From Brugia malayi (lineage: Eukaryota; Nematoda; Chromadorea; Rhabditida; Onchocercidae), in NCBI RefSeq assembly GCF_000002995.4, contig NW_025062476.1:9546501-9610500 (forward strand): a DNA stretch of 64,000 nucleotides, in the 5' to 3' direction. The first letter of the stretch is position 1, and the number at the start of each line of letters is the position of its first letter. Shown one piece after another: positions 25,859-37,903 of the stretch. Below the pieces are notes generated by a model. The model did no database searches. It worked only from the letters and a program-made list of their open reading frames with translations, and was not told where the DNA came from. A program made the translations under genes and the position numbers.

Positions 25859-28800
25859 CTCCCTCTGCAGGGAGTTCGTAGTTCAACAGTCTTGCTCCTA
25901 GAAATTTCAATTAAAATTTTCTTACGATTTCAAAAATATATCAGTAATGTTTCACGTATAATTGAATACATTGATATTAGTTAGTTTTGTCTGCAATAAA
26001 ATTCAATTCAAGCATTTGAAAAATCATTTAAAATGCTATGACTGACGAACTATTGAAAAATCGGAAAGTAAAAATTGACAATTAGTAATTATAAGATTTT
26101 ACCAATACAATGAAATAATTGTTCGGTATTGTACATAAAATTTTATTTTTCTTACTAATAACACATGAAACAATTTTGATGATAATAGCCGATGAGAGAA
26201 AATTATGAACATGAAATTTTTTTTTTTAAAAAATAGAAGATTGTTGCACTGTTTTTTCTATCCAATTTTTCGATTTTGCAAGTATGAATGTAAAATGACT
26301 TTGTTAAGAAAACCTTATTTTACATTGCTCTTGATTCTGTTATAAAAATTAAAAAATTCAAAAAAGTTTGTAGCGATAATGGAGAAGTAATGTTCAAAGT
26401 GAAATTTGTTCCAGCCAACAAATTGCTCTCAGTAAAATAAGATACAACAATAGTTATTAATTTCTGTATCTCAGTTTTTAACAAGTTATGACCCATCCAT
26501 ACTAGCAATTGATGCTAGAGAATAAGGCAAAAAATGGTTTCTGTATTGAATTCATATTTTGAATTTTAAATTATTCAAAATGGCATTGCTCAAAAAGTAT
26601 ATTTTGTTAAGGAAAAATTCCGCGAATTAACGTAATAAGGAAGTATTGACTCCGCAAGTTTTATTTGTAATAAATATCTAACAATTATTGTCCCACAAGA
26701 AAAAAGGTATGCTTTTTTTGAAGAAAGATCCATTTCAAAAAAAGAAGAATGACTGTTCGGATTTGTTACAAATCATTACTGCGCCTGTCCACCGTTCATT
26801 ATGTGATCGCCTATTTAGTGGGGAATTACACCATTTTCTATTTGGGTATTCTTTCTTTTCTGATTCTTTGCTAGAAATGCACTACATATCAAAAAATAGG
26901 AGAAACCTCCTATTTTTTGACATCCTAAGATTAATTTTGGTAATCATAAATTCTTAAATGATCTCTTGGTAGCTTTCTGTCACCCTGTAATGTGACATCT
27001 ATCACCCTCTTTATTATTTCTATTCAACGAAAAGAGCGGTTGCGGGAACTGTTTTACTTGAAAATTTGAAATAGCAGTTGTGTATAACTGTCAGACTAAA
27101 TATTGTCATCGTAGGCATAAATTTAAACTCTCAAAGAAACAGAATAATGTTGAAGTTTAAAACTCAATCAATAATTTCAGCAGACTCGCACAGTAATCCG
27201 TCAATACATGTGAACATAATGGTTGAATGAACTTTACCCATGAAATCCGACTTAAGTAGTTCTCATATGACAATTATATTGCAGATAGGTCATCCGGAAA
27301 CATAACTGTATATTTCTGGAAGTGTCTGATGATTTTGTGTTAAAAGAAGCAGAAATCTGTTTATGTTCAGCTTCGATCTAATTAGTAGATAACACTTGGA
27401 AGTTAAGATTATCAACACCTAAATAACCTGAAGTTCTTCTAAAGTTAATTTTTTTAAGTTTGAACTTCAATATGCTGCTAATTTATTAGGGTCAAGTAAG
27501 CGATAAAAAGAGGACAAAAATAGAATATGACAGGTTCGAAATGAACAACTAAAATTGCGGATGCCCAGAGCAGTTAGGCGAGAGTAAGCGATGAAGAACG
27601 GCCTAAAAGCAAAATGGATGCATGGATGGATGGATAATCATTACGGTTTCCTTTGCTCTTGCGTCTTCTGTCCCGCACCAATTGCGCTGATGACCTATAA
27701 AGCAGTGGCAGTAATGTTTCGTCATCCAATTCGGGTGTTATCTTATCCAAACTGATAGTCAGCCCCCTTCCTAAACTAAATCAAAGGGCCGATGAACTGT
27801 GTTTGCACAAATAACGACCCCTAAAACAAAGTCATTTGTCCTATCACATGACAGCAAAAATCAAAAACTACTCCTCCAATCTCATTTTCCCTTCCTCACA
27901 TTTATTTTGATTTATCAAGAAACATTGCATAAACACAAACAGAAACATTCATTAGCTATACCATAATGATTCATTAATCTAATGTCACCTAAAATACTCC
28001 AACAATATCTAATTTTGAATTAATACAATTATTCTCATTTGTTATTAATTAAATGATAGAATAGCTCCTTACTAACAGAAAAATTTTTGGTTTAATATTG
28101 TAAAAATGAGTAGTTCCATGTTTTGAGTAAAATGTTAGTATATCACTCAGTTATGCCTGGTAAAAATATTGATACTAGACATGCTACTTTATTGATCACT
28201 GGAAATGGTCTTAATATTTATTAATATTTATAAGTCCAATTGATATTATCAGTTTTGAGATGGAATCTTTTACAAGCAACATTTCAAAGAGCATAAATTT
28301 GCGTTCTTTGAAACAATTTTAGAACATGGCTAATGCAAATACATATTTTTAGCTCATTATGATTCGACTAATTAAATAATTTATTGAAAAAAAGAAAAGT
28401 AAAAGAGTTCAAACATTAACAAGTGAATGGACATGATGGAGTGAATTTCAATTTTAATTGATAATTTAATTAACAATTTTAACTGAAGTATCAAAATATG
28501 CTCCCCCTTCCACATGCGGGAACGCACAGAAGGAGAAAGGTAATAATAATGTGACAGTGATCAGCCCAGATGACCTTTACTTTAAATTAAACCATGCAAT
28601 CACTGATAATGGCTGAGTCCGTTGTACGAATATAATATTGTCATCATTCACTTATCATCTCTCAATGTATGTGATAATGGGAAGAATAGATTTACATAGC
28701 ATTAGAAGAGAAAATCGATTCAGAAGATAAGACTTAATTCTATGATGGATCAATGTCCCAATGACGAAATGAATTATCGTTTAATTATTTAATTGAAATC

Positions 28801-29759
28801 ATTGTTTCTCTCAAATAATTTAATTAAACATTGCTACCGTTATAATTTTGAAGTACTTCAAAGACAGTTTCGAACAGCTCTATAAATATTTAATAGACTT
28901 TATAAAAATGGAAGGAAATAAGTGCAATTATAAAATAAACTTTATTAAATTAAAATTATTAAATTTTGCAAAACTGGTCTCTGTATAATTTCTCCATCAT
29001 ATTTCATCTAATAATGAAATACTAATTTAACAACTGCACTAGCAACTAATTTGATGAAAATACGATGTGATATTTTTGTAAACTATAAATGTGATATTTT
29101 GTTAGTTTATAATTTGCAGATTTTCCATCGAGTCTATTAAAAATTATAATTTATTTTATTGCAGTTTTTGATAAAATTCCGTAAATGTTGAATTATTTGT
29201 TTTGTTATTGGTATGTGTAACGATGACAAGTTCCATGCACACAGCACTTCTCATCGATGACATTTTCGATTACACGTCAGCCTGCATGGTTTGCAAAAAT
29301 GTCTCTTCAATGACTGCTGACTTTACTGCTTTCCTTACCACTTCTCTTCTCTTCCTCTGTCATAATTCATGTGCTTACTTTCTTTTAATAGTTTTCTTTT
29401 ATGCTATTGACATGCTGATAACATCTAAAAAATTAATCACTTAAACGCAAGTAATTAATTACATAAACATACCATCTGCGTGCAATTTTCATATTTTCTA
29501 CAAAATCATTTTGTAAAAAATTTATTTGAAGTATACGGTCACTCGTTTTCGTATCACAGACTTATAAAACAATCTCGAGGGTAAATTTATTCTATCATTC
29601 GCAGGTCTCTGCTAAAATATATGTCATTGTAATATGCTATTCGAAATGGGAAATAAGATTATAAACCTGCAGTATTGTTCATATCATCAATTTCACTATT
29701 GCAATTCATTTGTGCACACGTACGTTATACTTAATTTTTACGTAATTTAGATTGTGACG
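25859..29759. other. Gene-free divergent intergenic region
   Basis: This 3.9-kb stretch separates the starts of the minus-strand collagen and the plus-strand arrestin and should hold both promoters. Open frames at 26688-26957 and 29202-29444 show no domain and no convincing splice context. Noted items are a perfect hairpin at 26889-26920 and a short (atgg)n tract near 27619-27642. Confidence 0.6.
26889..26920. repeat. Perfect 14-bp inverted repeat with 4-nt loop
   Basis: tcaaaaaataggag at 26889-26902 is followed by aaac and the exact reverse complement at 26907-26920. It lies 1 kb upstream of the collagen start and 2.8 kb from the arrestin. It could be a transcript terminator-like hairpin, a small RNA precursor or the remnant of a small inverted-repeat element. 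No target-site duplication is obvious. Confidence 0.7.
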
Positions 29760-32603
29760 ATGGCATCATCATCCAGTATGAAAGATACTTCTTCGGTTGA
29801 TTTACCCTATCATATTGATATACTTTTAAGTAAAAAAATTTACAATCCTGGTGACACAATTCATGGTGAAGTGATCTTTACACTTGAAAGAAATCTATCT
29901 TGTGATCTAATTAATGTACAGCTTTTCGGTTTAATTCGAGTTTTTTGGATAGATAAAAAGGCAGGTTTTTTGAGTTGAGAATATTAATTAATTTGTATCA
30001 ATTTTGCACTATCCGAGTGGTCTACTTTCGCATATTTCTTTATTTAATAAAATTTTCTCACTTTTTTATTCAATCACTGACCTAATCAATTATCCGCCCT
30101 ATAATTTATTGATCCCCAATTTATAAGTTTTAAAATTAAATGCTTAGATAGGCAATGGTTGTTTCCGTCCTCTGCCTCGTGAACAAAAAAGAGTTCTGAT
30201 AGACGAAACCGTAATATTATGGTCCGAAGAAAAAACAAATTGCAAAAGACCAATCCAGCCAACTGTTAGTTTCACTTAATTTAGAAGAAATTTCATTCTC
30301 AAAAAATTGTCTATTAAATATCGCATTCTTTCTTTAGATATGTAAAGTTTAGATAAATATAACACAGAAAATAATATAAGATTTGAATGTATACCGAATA
30401 CTTGAATCATATTACACGTATTAGTCGAATATCTGAATTTCTATTAGCAAATGCTTAAATAGGGCAGTATCAATGTGGCATGTCAGTTTCTCATCTAAGT
30501 ATCTCATTTTAAAATTTTGTATTAAATACTTGAATCATATTACTCATTTTAAAATTTTGTATTAAATACTTTAAAACTGACTTATTAATAGGATTCTTTT
30601 TCAAACTACAGCTTAATGATATTTTACGACTGTCAGCAACAATCGCAATAAGAACAAAAAAATACGAACGGAATGGAAATTTTCGCGGAATCGAAACTGG
30701 AAGTCATAAATTTGAATTTACATTCCAATTACCAAAAGAAGGCCTTTACACATCGTTTGATCTTGGGAATTGTGATGGACGTGTGCGATATTGCATCAAT
30801 GCAAGTGTCTTTGAAGTTTAATCCATTTATTAAAAATGCAAATTTTCAGCAATTTACTGCACTTATCCCAGTGCAATTCCATATTTTAGGTGCAATGCTT
30901 TTCTTATGGTTTGCTAGTACTTAAGCAAACATTGGTGTTTCCAGTCGTATGTCCAGTTGATCCGTCCCAATGTATGGATGCACTCCAAAATAGTTATAAT
31001 AGAAAAAGAATGGAATTCAAGAAGTGAATCTTTATTTTACGATTTCTTTCAGTTACTATAAAAATTCAGTTTAAATTTTCACTAGATGATATCAATTTTG
31101 CTTCTGAGCTATACTTGACTAATTTTTCATGCTAAAGGTCATAATGAAATATGTCTTTCTAAATTCTTTTAGAGGTCGTTACCTTGATGTTGAACTGTCA
31201 GTCTCAAAACGTTGGTTGGTTCCTGGCGAGGCAATACCTGTTCAAGTATATATTGATAACAGGTATTTAAACTGATGTTTGGAATCTGTTGAAATTCAGA
31301 ATGACAGGTTTTTAATTTGAATTTTTGAGAACTGGGCCATTCAATAGTTTTTTATCTGTGAAATGTTTAAAGAAAAATTTTGCATAGATCTGGCAAATCT
31401 ATAAAATTTTCTCATTTATCGATACAACAACATGTTTTCTGCATAGCGACACATCCGTTGAAATGTGCTAAAGAATGGTTCCAGGATACGCTTGGTAAAT
31501 TCATTACTATCTTTTAACTTTTCTTGCTGCATTGTAGTGACTGATCGATACTTCAGTTCGTTTAGAAATCATTTTTTTTTTTCTTTCTTATATTAATTCT
31601 ATTTAACCATTTCACAGCAACCGCCTAATTCCACTTTTATAAAATTGATAGCAGGTGTTGGCATGGATGCACATAAAATACCGAATGGATCAAAGTATAA
31701 ATATACTCCAAATTTCAATGTACCAGCTTTGGTACCCGGCTTCGAGATCAGTGGATGTATGACCCTCGAGTATGACCTCAAACTGGACGTTGGCTTTGAT
31801 AGGATTACAATGAGCAGTGACATGAAACATATCATCTGTACCTTGACAGTCTGCTTTTTTTTGAACTTTTCATCTATTGTAAATATTCATATTGCAATCA
31901 ATTATCGAATACTTCAAAACAACTGTTAGTTAAGTAATAAATTAAATGATTCTCAAGCCTGGTTAAGGCTATCTATATGTAACAACTAGTTTCTCGTGAT
32001 ACCTAATACTTGCTATCATGTGCTTATTAGTATTCTTAATGAAATATTCTCTTATCTAATTTTGAAAGTTGTAGAATACTTTAATATATTTTTAAAAGCA
32101 CCGAACTATTTAAAACTTGAGAGTAAACATGAATATTTTATCCAGATACCAATTTTCATCGGGACAAGTTCCATAACAGACACAAATATTTTACAGAAAT
32201 CTAAATTTCGAAAAGGTAAAGCTTTCAAATTTTCAAGTACCGAAGCCAAACAATGATTTGTTTTATGGGCATAAAGCAATAAAACATTATTTTAATCAAT
32301 TGCAGAAGAGAAAATATTTTAATCAATTTTAGAGGGTACGATTGCTCATGTGAGATAAGAAATGGAAAGATAAAAAAGATTGAATTTTTTGAATTGAACC
32401 AACTAGAAGTAAGTGTGATGGTCACTTCTACTTAGAATGAAATTTCCAATCCAATTTATTTTTTATTTCCGTCAATTTAAATGAGCTAAAACTAAAAACA
32501 TTTTATAGTATCTCTGTTACCGCCAAATTACTACGACATCCCACCACCATCTTATGACGAGTGCTTTTCAAAGGATCTAGTTATCAACGAAACAGTTGAC
32601 TAG
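29760..32603 (+). CDS. Alpha-arrestin (arrestin-domain-containing protein) with PPxY-type tail
   Basis: Exons 29760-29964, 30152-30264, 30612-30815, 30890-31023, 31173-31262, 31388-31494, 31652 to about 31840, about 32094-32215 and 32509-32603 read as one arrestin fold. The N-terminal arrestin domain carries KKIYNPGDTIHGEVIF, FEFTFQLPKEGLYTSFD and VVCPVD. The C-terminal domain carries LSVSKRWLVPGEAIPVQV, YTPNFNVPALVPGFEISGCM and IPIFIGTSS. The tail LPPNYYDIPPPSYDEC contains a PPxY-type WW-binding motif, which in alpha-arrestins recruits NEDD4-type ubiquitin ligases to membrane cargo. The start codon lies 9 nt after an aatttag acceptor, which suggests spliced-leader addition. The junction between the exon starting at 31652 and the IPIFIGT exon is unresolved. 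Confidence 0.88.
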
Positions 32604-33922
32604 TGGTAAGCACCATTAGCTTCTCCACTGATATCTATCAAATATAATAGCTAGAAAATGTCCAAAAAAAGTTTAACCTTTCGTGATTGTTTCAGAAAAT
32701 GTTATACATCGATACATATTCAATGATAATTAGATTTCGTATTGTGAAGTGGTCAGAATAATCAGAATATTAGCGACAATAGTATCATCAAGAAAGTATT
32801 ATTTCTATGCACGTTTCATCCCAAACTTATGAAAATTGTTTTCAAATAAGTGATAGTATGTAAATTTTGGTCTGAAATAAATTGCTTATCGACTAGTTAC
32901 AGTTAATCAGAATATTAGCAACAATAATATCTTCAAGGAAGTGCGCAATATTCCATTCTTTTGAAACAAATATCCTTATAAGGTTGCAAGATACGCTGAA
33001 ATTAGTTGTGTTATACGTAAATGGATTTTGATTATAACAAACTGTGATAGATCATAAGATGACATGGGTCGTATAATTCAAATAACTTCTGAAAATATTA
33101 ATTTTAGTAACAAAAGGAAACCGTCAAGATTTTAAGCAGAAAAATGTTTAACATCAACTATTTTAATATTTTTAATTTGAGTTGAATATAATTTGCTATT
33201 AAAAGAAAAAAAAAATATTACCAATAAATGAAAGTAATTTAGAAAAATATCGTTAAAAGAGCTAAAAGTGGAAAGAAGAAATAACTAACAAATATTTTCA
33301 CTCATGTTTTGTTGAAATTGATAACTAGCAAGGAATTTTAATGTTGACAAGCAGAACGTGTTGATATTTGTCGTACCAAACTGTGGCAAAGGAATAAATG
33401 AAGAAACTGTCGTTGTCACATTAAATAAATTGTCAATACACTAGAATTTAAAAATAAGAAATAAAAAAGTGGTGATTAATGTACAATTACACCATTTCAG
33501 TAATAGAATTGATTGAATTTGACAGATTGCTACTTTACTTCCAATCCATTCATTTTGTTTGATGGTAAACTTCGATCCATGTATGTTTTTATTTTTCTTT
33601 CTTAAGCATTCGTAGTTCTCTTAGTTTCTATTTAAGTCAAAAATGCTTGCTTGCTGAGTAATTATTTTTTAACACTTTATTCATCTGATAATGCAAATAA
33701 AAATGCATTCGGCTTTTTTTTTATTTAAAAAAATACTTTTGATAACTAAGAGTTGATAATAAAGTTATTAATACAAATACAAATTGAACTAACTATGAAG
33801 TTTTAAGGTTATTCAGAAATTTTAAAATTATAGCTTCTGTAGTTTGATCCTAAATGTATATGTCCTAATTTCATGTCAAAAGTAAACTGATATTATCGGA
33901 TTCATCGTACAAACAAAAAGAA
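32604..33922. other. Intergenic, no gene seen
   Basis: AT-rich sequence between the arrestin stop and the next predicted start. No open frame with splice signals or family resemblance was found. It presumably holds the arrestin 3' UTR and the promoter of the next gene. Confidence 0.55.
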
Positions 33923-36865
33923 ATGTTCCGGTTTTTACGAAACATTTTAGTGAGCTTTTATTTTTTATCCCATCTAATTGCATTATTAAATGGGAAAATT
34001 TCTCATGCCAACAAATATATGAACGACAACGGTACCATTGAAGAAAGGTACGTTCTCCAATTACAATATATTATTAACAACTTTACAAAACTAAGTTAAA
34101 TACGTTTAAACGTACGTTATAATGATTTATGTGAATTATATTAAGCGAAAAATATGTAAGGAAATCATTCTAATATATATATTAAATATACTATTTTCTA
34201 GGTACTTTTTATTTGAAGCTTTCATGTTTACCATAATTTTTTCTTCTATTTCACTACTTCCCTAACAATTTTGCTTCCAAAAAGTAGCAAATCTAGAATC
34301 ACTTGAAGTGATCAGAAACCACTGTGGAATAATGAAGTGATCAACAACGATCCCAGCGATAACGTTATTGAAAGAAATGTCAGTGCCAATCTGTTTGCAA
34401 AAGGAAACGAATTTGATGCAAACAATGATAATGAAAATAGTATAACGAAGTTGCTACGAAGCAATTTGATTGATGGTGAAAATAATTCTGGTGATAATTT
34501 TACTGAAAGAGCTGTTAATGAGGAAAGCGAAATAAGTGGTATCACTTATCTATTTAATAATTTATGACTACGAAAGCACTGATTTGATTATATTATTGTG
34601 TCTGTATCAAATTCTTCTCTATTCTACCCAAACTTTCTTACAACAATTATTGCTTGATAGAGTCAGACTATTCTTGATTTCCTATTTATTTGAAACCATT
34701 TCAATTTATGGAATTTGTCAAGTTATAATTCTTTTTACTAGTTTGGAAATATTCAGAAAGTCAATCTAAATATCGAAATACTTGTACTAGTTCTGCCTTT
34801 ATGATACGGAGTTCAAGTAATAAACTTAAAAAATAATATCTTTGAGTAAATTCATTTTACCTACTAATTAATTCTTTAAAGGAACATTTTCTTCTCTCGA
34901 CCATGATAATTCCATTGAGAGTGAGAAGAACACTTCTGAAATTTATGACTACGATAGCACTGATACTAAACCAATTTTATGGATAAATACAACTTACCAA
35001 GTAAGTTTACGTGCAGCAATATCGTAAGTAACAGACACGTGTGAATGTTTTCTGTACAAGAAGAAATGCATATGAATATTCCGTGTCGACTAATCAGTCC
35101 TTCCTTCATTGCTGCAGGCTTACGATATTGGTTTAAATGTGACAACGATGGTTGAATGTGCTGTGTGGAATGTGTCGATGCTAATGAATATCACTGATAC
35201 ATCAGAGGTAAGTTCGGATTGTTTATATTCAAGAATTCTTTTTTCTTTTCATTCTTTCTAATTTTTTAGTTCCTTCTTTAAAATGCTTAGAGCAATATTT
35301 TGAAAGATGTTTCAGAATCAAATGAATGTTACCGACGGCGGCGATCCAAGCTGGACGATAAGTGGTATAGAAATTATAAACACAAAAGAACGTCTCGAAG
35401 AACTAAAATTAGATACAAATTTACTTGATCAGTATCGGGTCTGAATTATTTTACTGTAAAACTTCATAATAAGCATATTCTTTACGTGGATACATTAATA
35501 ACTTTAATTTAAATGCTAAATAGGTCTATTTGCATTGTTAGTTAGTGGTTAGGAGAACACTTTAGGCTACGAATCATTTCGTACTCAATAAAGCACTCCG
35601 AATCATTCGGAAACTATTACTAATAACGCATTATCTGAAAAATATTTCAAGAAAATTATGATTGTCTTCGAAGAGATTTGTAAAAATTATCCACGGGAAT
35701 TATGGTTTTCAACAGTTGAAGATGCGCGACAACTGGGAATAACAAAAACAGATTCATTTATCTGCGACCCATTCAAGGTATTCTTTACCACTAGAAATTG
35801 ATATTTATGGTTAGGAGACGTTAATAATTTTTGGCAGAAACTATTGCTTTCTGCCAAAAATTTTTGAATTTCTGTTTTGATAAGTCGGAAGAAATGCACA
35901 GAAACTGTTTTCCCCTTTGCTGCTTTGAAATATCAACAACTTTTCATTTTATTAAGCAATAGATCAAAACTGTTTACTGATATTCTAATTTATTAGTAAA
36001 AGCAGTTTGATTCAATTCGTTGTAGGAAGAATTGCATCCCAGTGAAGAAAAATTGCAGCAATTTGAACAACTTTTAAACGAAATTGTGCATAATACCACT
36101 ACTACCTTAAACGGTATGTTTTATATTCGTGAACAATTTCAGGACTCACTAAAGCAATTAGCTATCAGAAAGAAAATAGAATTTTGGATTAATAAAGATG
36201 GGAACTTTTTGAAGAAAGACAGATGACTCTCCAAATTAATATTGTTAAAAAATAAAATTAATATTGTTAATTCATTGCAACATTAGCTAGATAATTCTAG
36301 AATTGTCTACGATAATTAACGACAATATAATGTTTGAAACAGTTACACCGATCACTTTATCGAAGAATAAAAGGTAATAATTGATGTAAGATTGATGGCA
36401 AATGGGCTACTGAACAGAAGGTTCAGACTTGAATTTCTTTGTGCATATCTTAGACGAAATATATAAAGAGCATATAGTACGAGTTCACTGCAGTACAGAA
36501 AAGGAATATCAGCTTGGTAAACGCAGCTTGGTTCGATATCTCAGGGAGACTTCTCAGAAAGACAGTGGTAGTGATGAAGCGTCTGTCGACAGTAAGGATG
36601 ATTCAGTATATCTGGATAAGGTTTTCATTTTTCTGAATTCAAATAGAGGCACAAACTACTTGAATTCTTCGCTAAATAAATCTAGTGTTTGGGACACTGA
36701 GGATGGAATTTGTTCTCATCTATTCGTTTGTTTTAGGATTCATGGACAGATACTCAAGAGGATTCTGACGAAATGATTAAGAAAGAGACTCCGGCTGCCA
36801 GTGATGATCGTAAGGGTTTAAAAGCGCCAGTTGTAATCAAAATAGATGCCGGTCAACAGCAGTAA
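33923..36865 (+). CDS. Unrecognised secreted, N-glycosylation-rich acidic protein
   Basis: Nine exons join in phase (33923-34047, 34309-34538, 34882-35000, 35118-35207, 35316-35438, 35652-35777, 36026-36113, 36454-36620, 36737-36865), giving about 398 aa. The start has a signal-peptide pattern (MFRFLRNILVSFYFLSHLIA). The first half is Asn/Asp/Glu-rich with about eleven N-X-S/T sequons (for example NVSA, NNSG, NFTE, NTTY, NVTT, NITD). The second half (TKERLEELKLDTNLLDQY, ENEIVH-like helices, RVHCSTEKEYQLGKRSLV) looks helical and ends in a Ser/Asp-rich stretch and KIDAGQQQ. It has very few cysteines and no transmembrane helix after the signal. I recognise no family. Secretion is inferred only from the signal peptide and sequons. 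Confidence 0.7.
34561..34583 (+). repeat. Intronic near-copy of a following exon segment
   Basis: tttatgactacgaaagcact plus gat at 34561-34583 matches 34942-34964 (inside the third exon of the secreted-protein gene) at 22 of 23 positions. The intronic copy sits just after the exon 2 donor. It may be the trace of a partial exon duplication. Confidence 0.6.
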
Positions 36866-37075
36866 ATCCTTTTTAATTTAAATTAGAGTAATCACAACTT
36901 TTACATAACTTGATAAGGTAACGTGAAATGGGATCTGATTCGAGCAGATTGTAGAGTCGAATAGTTTGTGGAGAAGGAGAGGTTTAATCAGTCTTTATTT
37001 TATTGGAATTAAAGATTATCGTTGATCATACTTGTTGAACAATACTAGAAAGATTGAGGATTTGGCTGTAAGGCA

Positions 37076-37868
37076 ATGAGTGCCAGATCGTTGTCCAGAA
37101 AACCTCACCTTGACAAAGGTAAGCATTAGTAATCATTAGTTCCTAACATGACGGCAAAGGAGTCAGCTAAACGAAAACCTTGTCAAATTCGAATATAATT
37201 TATAGTTAACAAGAATGACAAACAGCAGAAGAGGTTAGTAAATTGAGAACTGATAATTGTAAACAATTGGGGACCAATTCCAACACATATTTTTTGTTAA
37301 CATATAATGCAAATATGCTCAGATACATGGAAGATGAATATTAGATAAATGGTTTCTTATGTGACATTAGAACATTTGTCCAAAAAATGTTCAAACATCT
37401 TTAATCTATAATTTTATTTCTGTACGTTGTAATTCGGTTTTTCTGACATAGGATAGTAGCGCTTGGATAGTTTGTTTGTTAGAAAGTTAAGTAAATGGGG
37501 AACTATTTCCGAGTTGACCGAAACAGATGCACGATTCAGATTACTGACAGTGGTGGATAGAATGAGTAGTTCATTATTAGTAGAACGAGATTTGGTGAGC
37601 AGAGGCAATTATTGATAAGAAAGTTTTGTTACCTTAAGAGATTGAATTACTTTCAATTGCAAAATGACCTCATTGCAGAGCTCGACTGATTATAAATAAG
37701 TGGGAAGCAGTTCAAGCATTACGTCTAAGCATAGCAAAACACGTATTTGAACGACATCAACTTATTGGCTTATTCCTTGACGGTATTTGTGCTGATTTCG
37801 TGCCAAGCGCTGTTGATGAGTTCAATGCAACCGAGTTTGAAGGTTATGCTTTGTCTCATTTTGGATAG
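37076..37868 (+). CDS. Unrecognised small protein, about 116 aa, four exons
   Basis: Exons 37076-37118, 37206-37233, 37483-37594 and 37701-37868 join in phase, from an ATG (MSARSLSRKPHLDK) to a TAG at 37866. After a basic N-terminus (NKNDKQQKRKLSKWG) the protein is mostly predicted helix (TETDARFRLLTVVDRMSSSL, then WEAVQALRLSIAKHVFERHQ), followed by LIGLFLDGICADFVPSAVDE and an acidic end. It has no signal peptide. I recognise no family. The acceptor before exon 4 (ataaataag) is weak; reading upstream from it would give RLIINKWEAV in the same frame. The gene sits 210 bp after the secreted-protein gene and only about 35 bp before the channel acceptor at 37903, so co-transcription is plausible. 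Confidence 0.6.
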
Positions 37869-37903
37869 AAATTGTACGAGGTGAAAGTTTTTTATGGATT
37901 TTA

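Noticed and set aside
26688..26957. 89-codon plus-strand open frame
   Set aside because: It runs across the perfect hairpin and through poly-A codons. No domain or flanking exons support it.
29202..29444. Hydrophobic 80-codon open frame upstream of the arrestin
   Set aside because: Despite several cysteines and hydrophobic stretches, there is no matching exon or signal-peptide layout. It probably reflects AT-rich composition.
31263..31651. Apparent frame break in the arrestin C-domain
   Set aside because: Using the acceptor at 31388 (RSGKSIKFSHLSIQQHVF) and the acceptor at 31652 restores phase, so the gene is not broken here.
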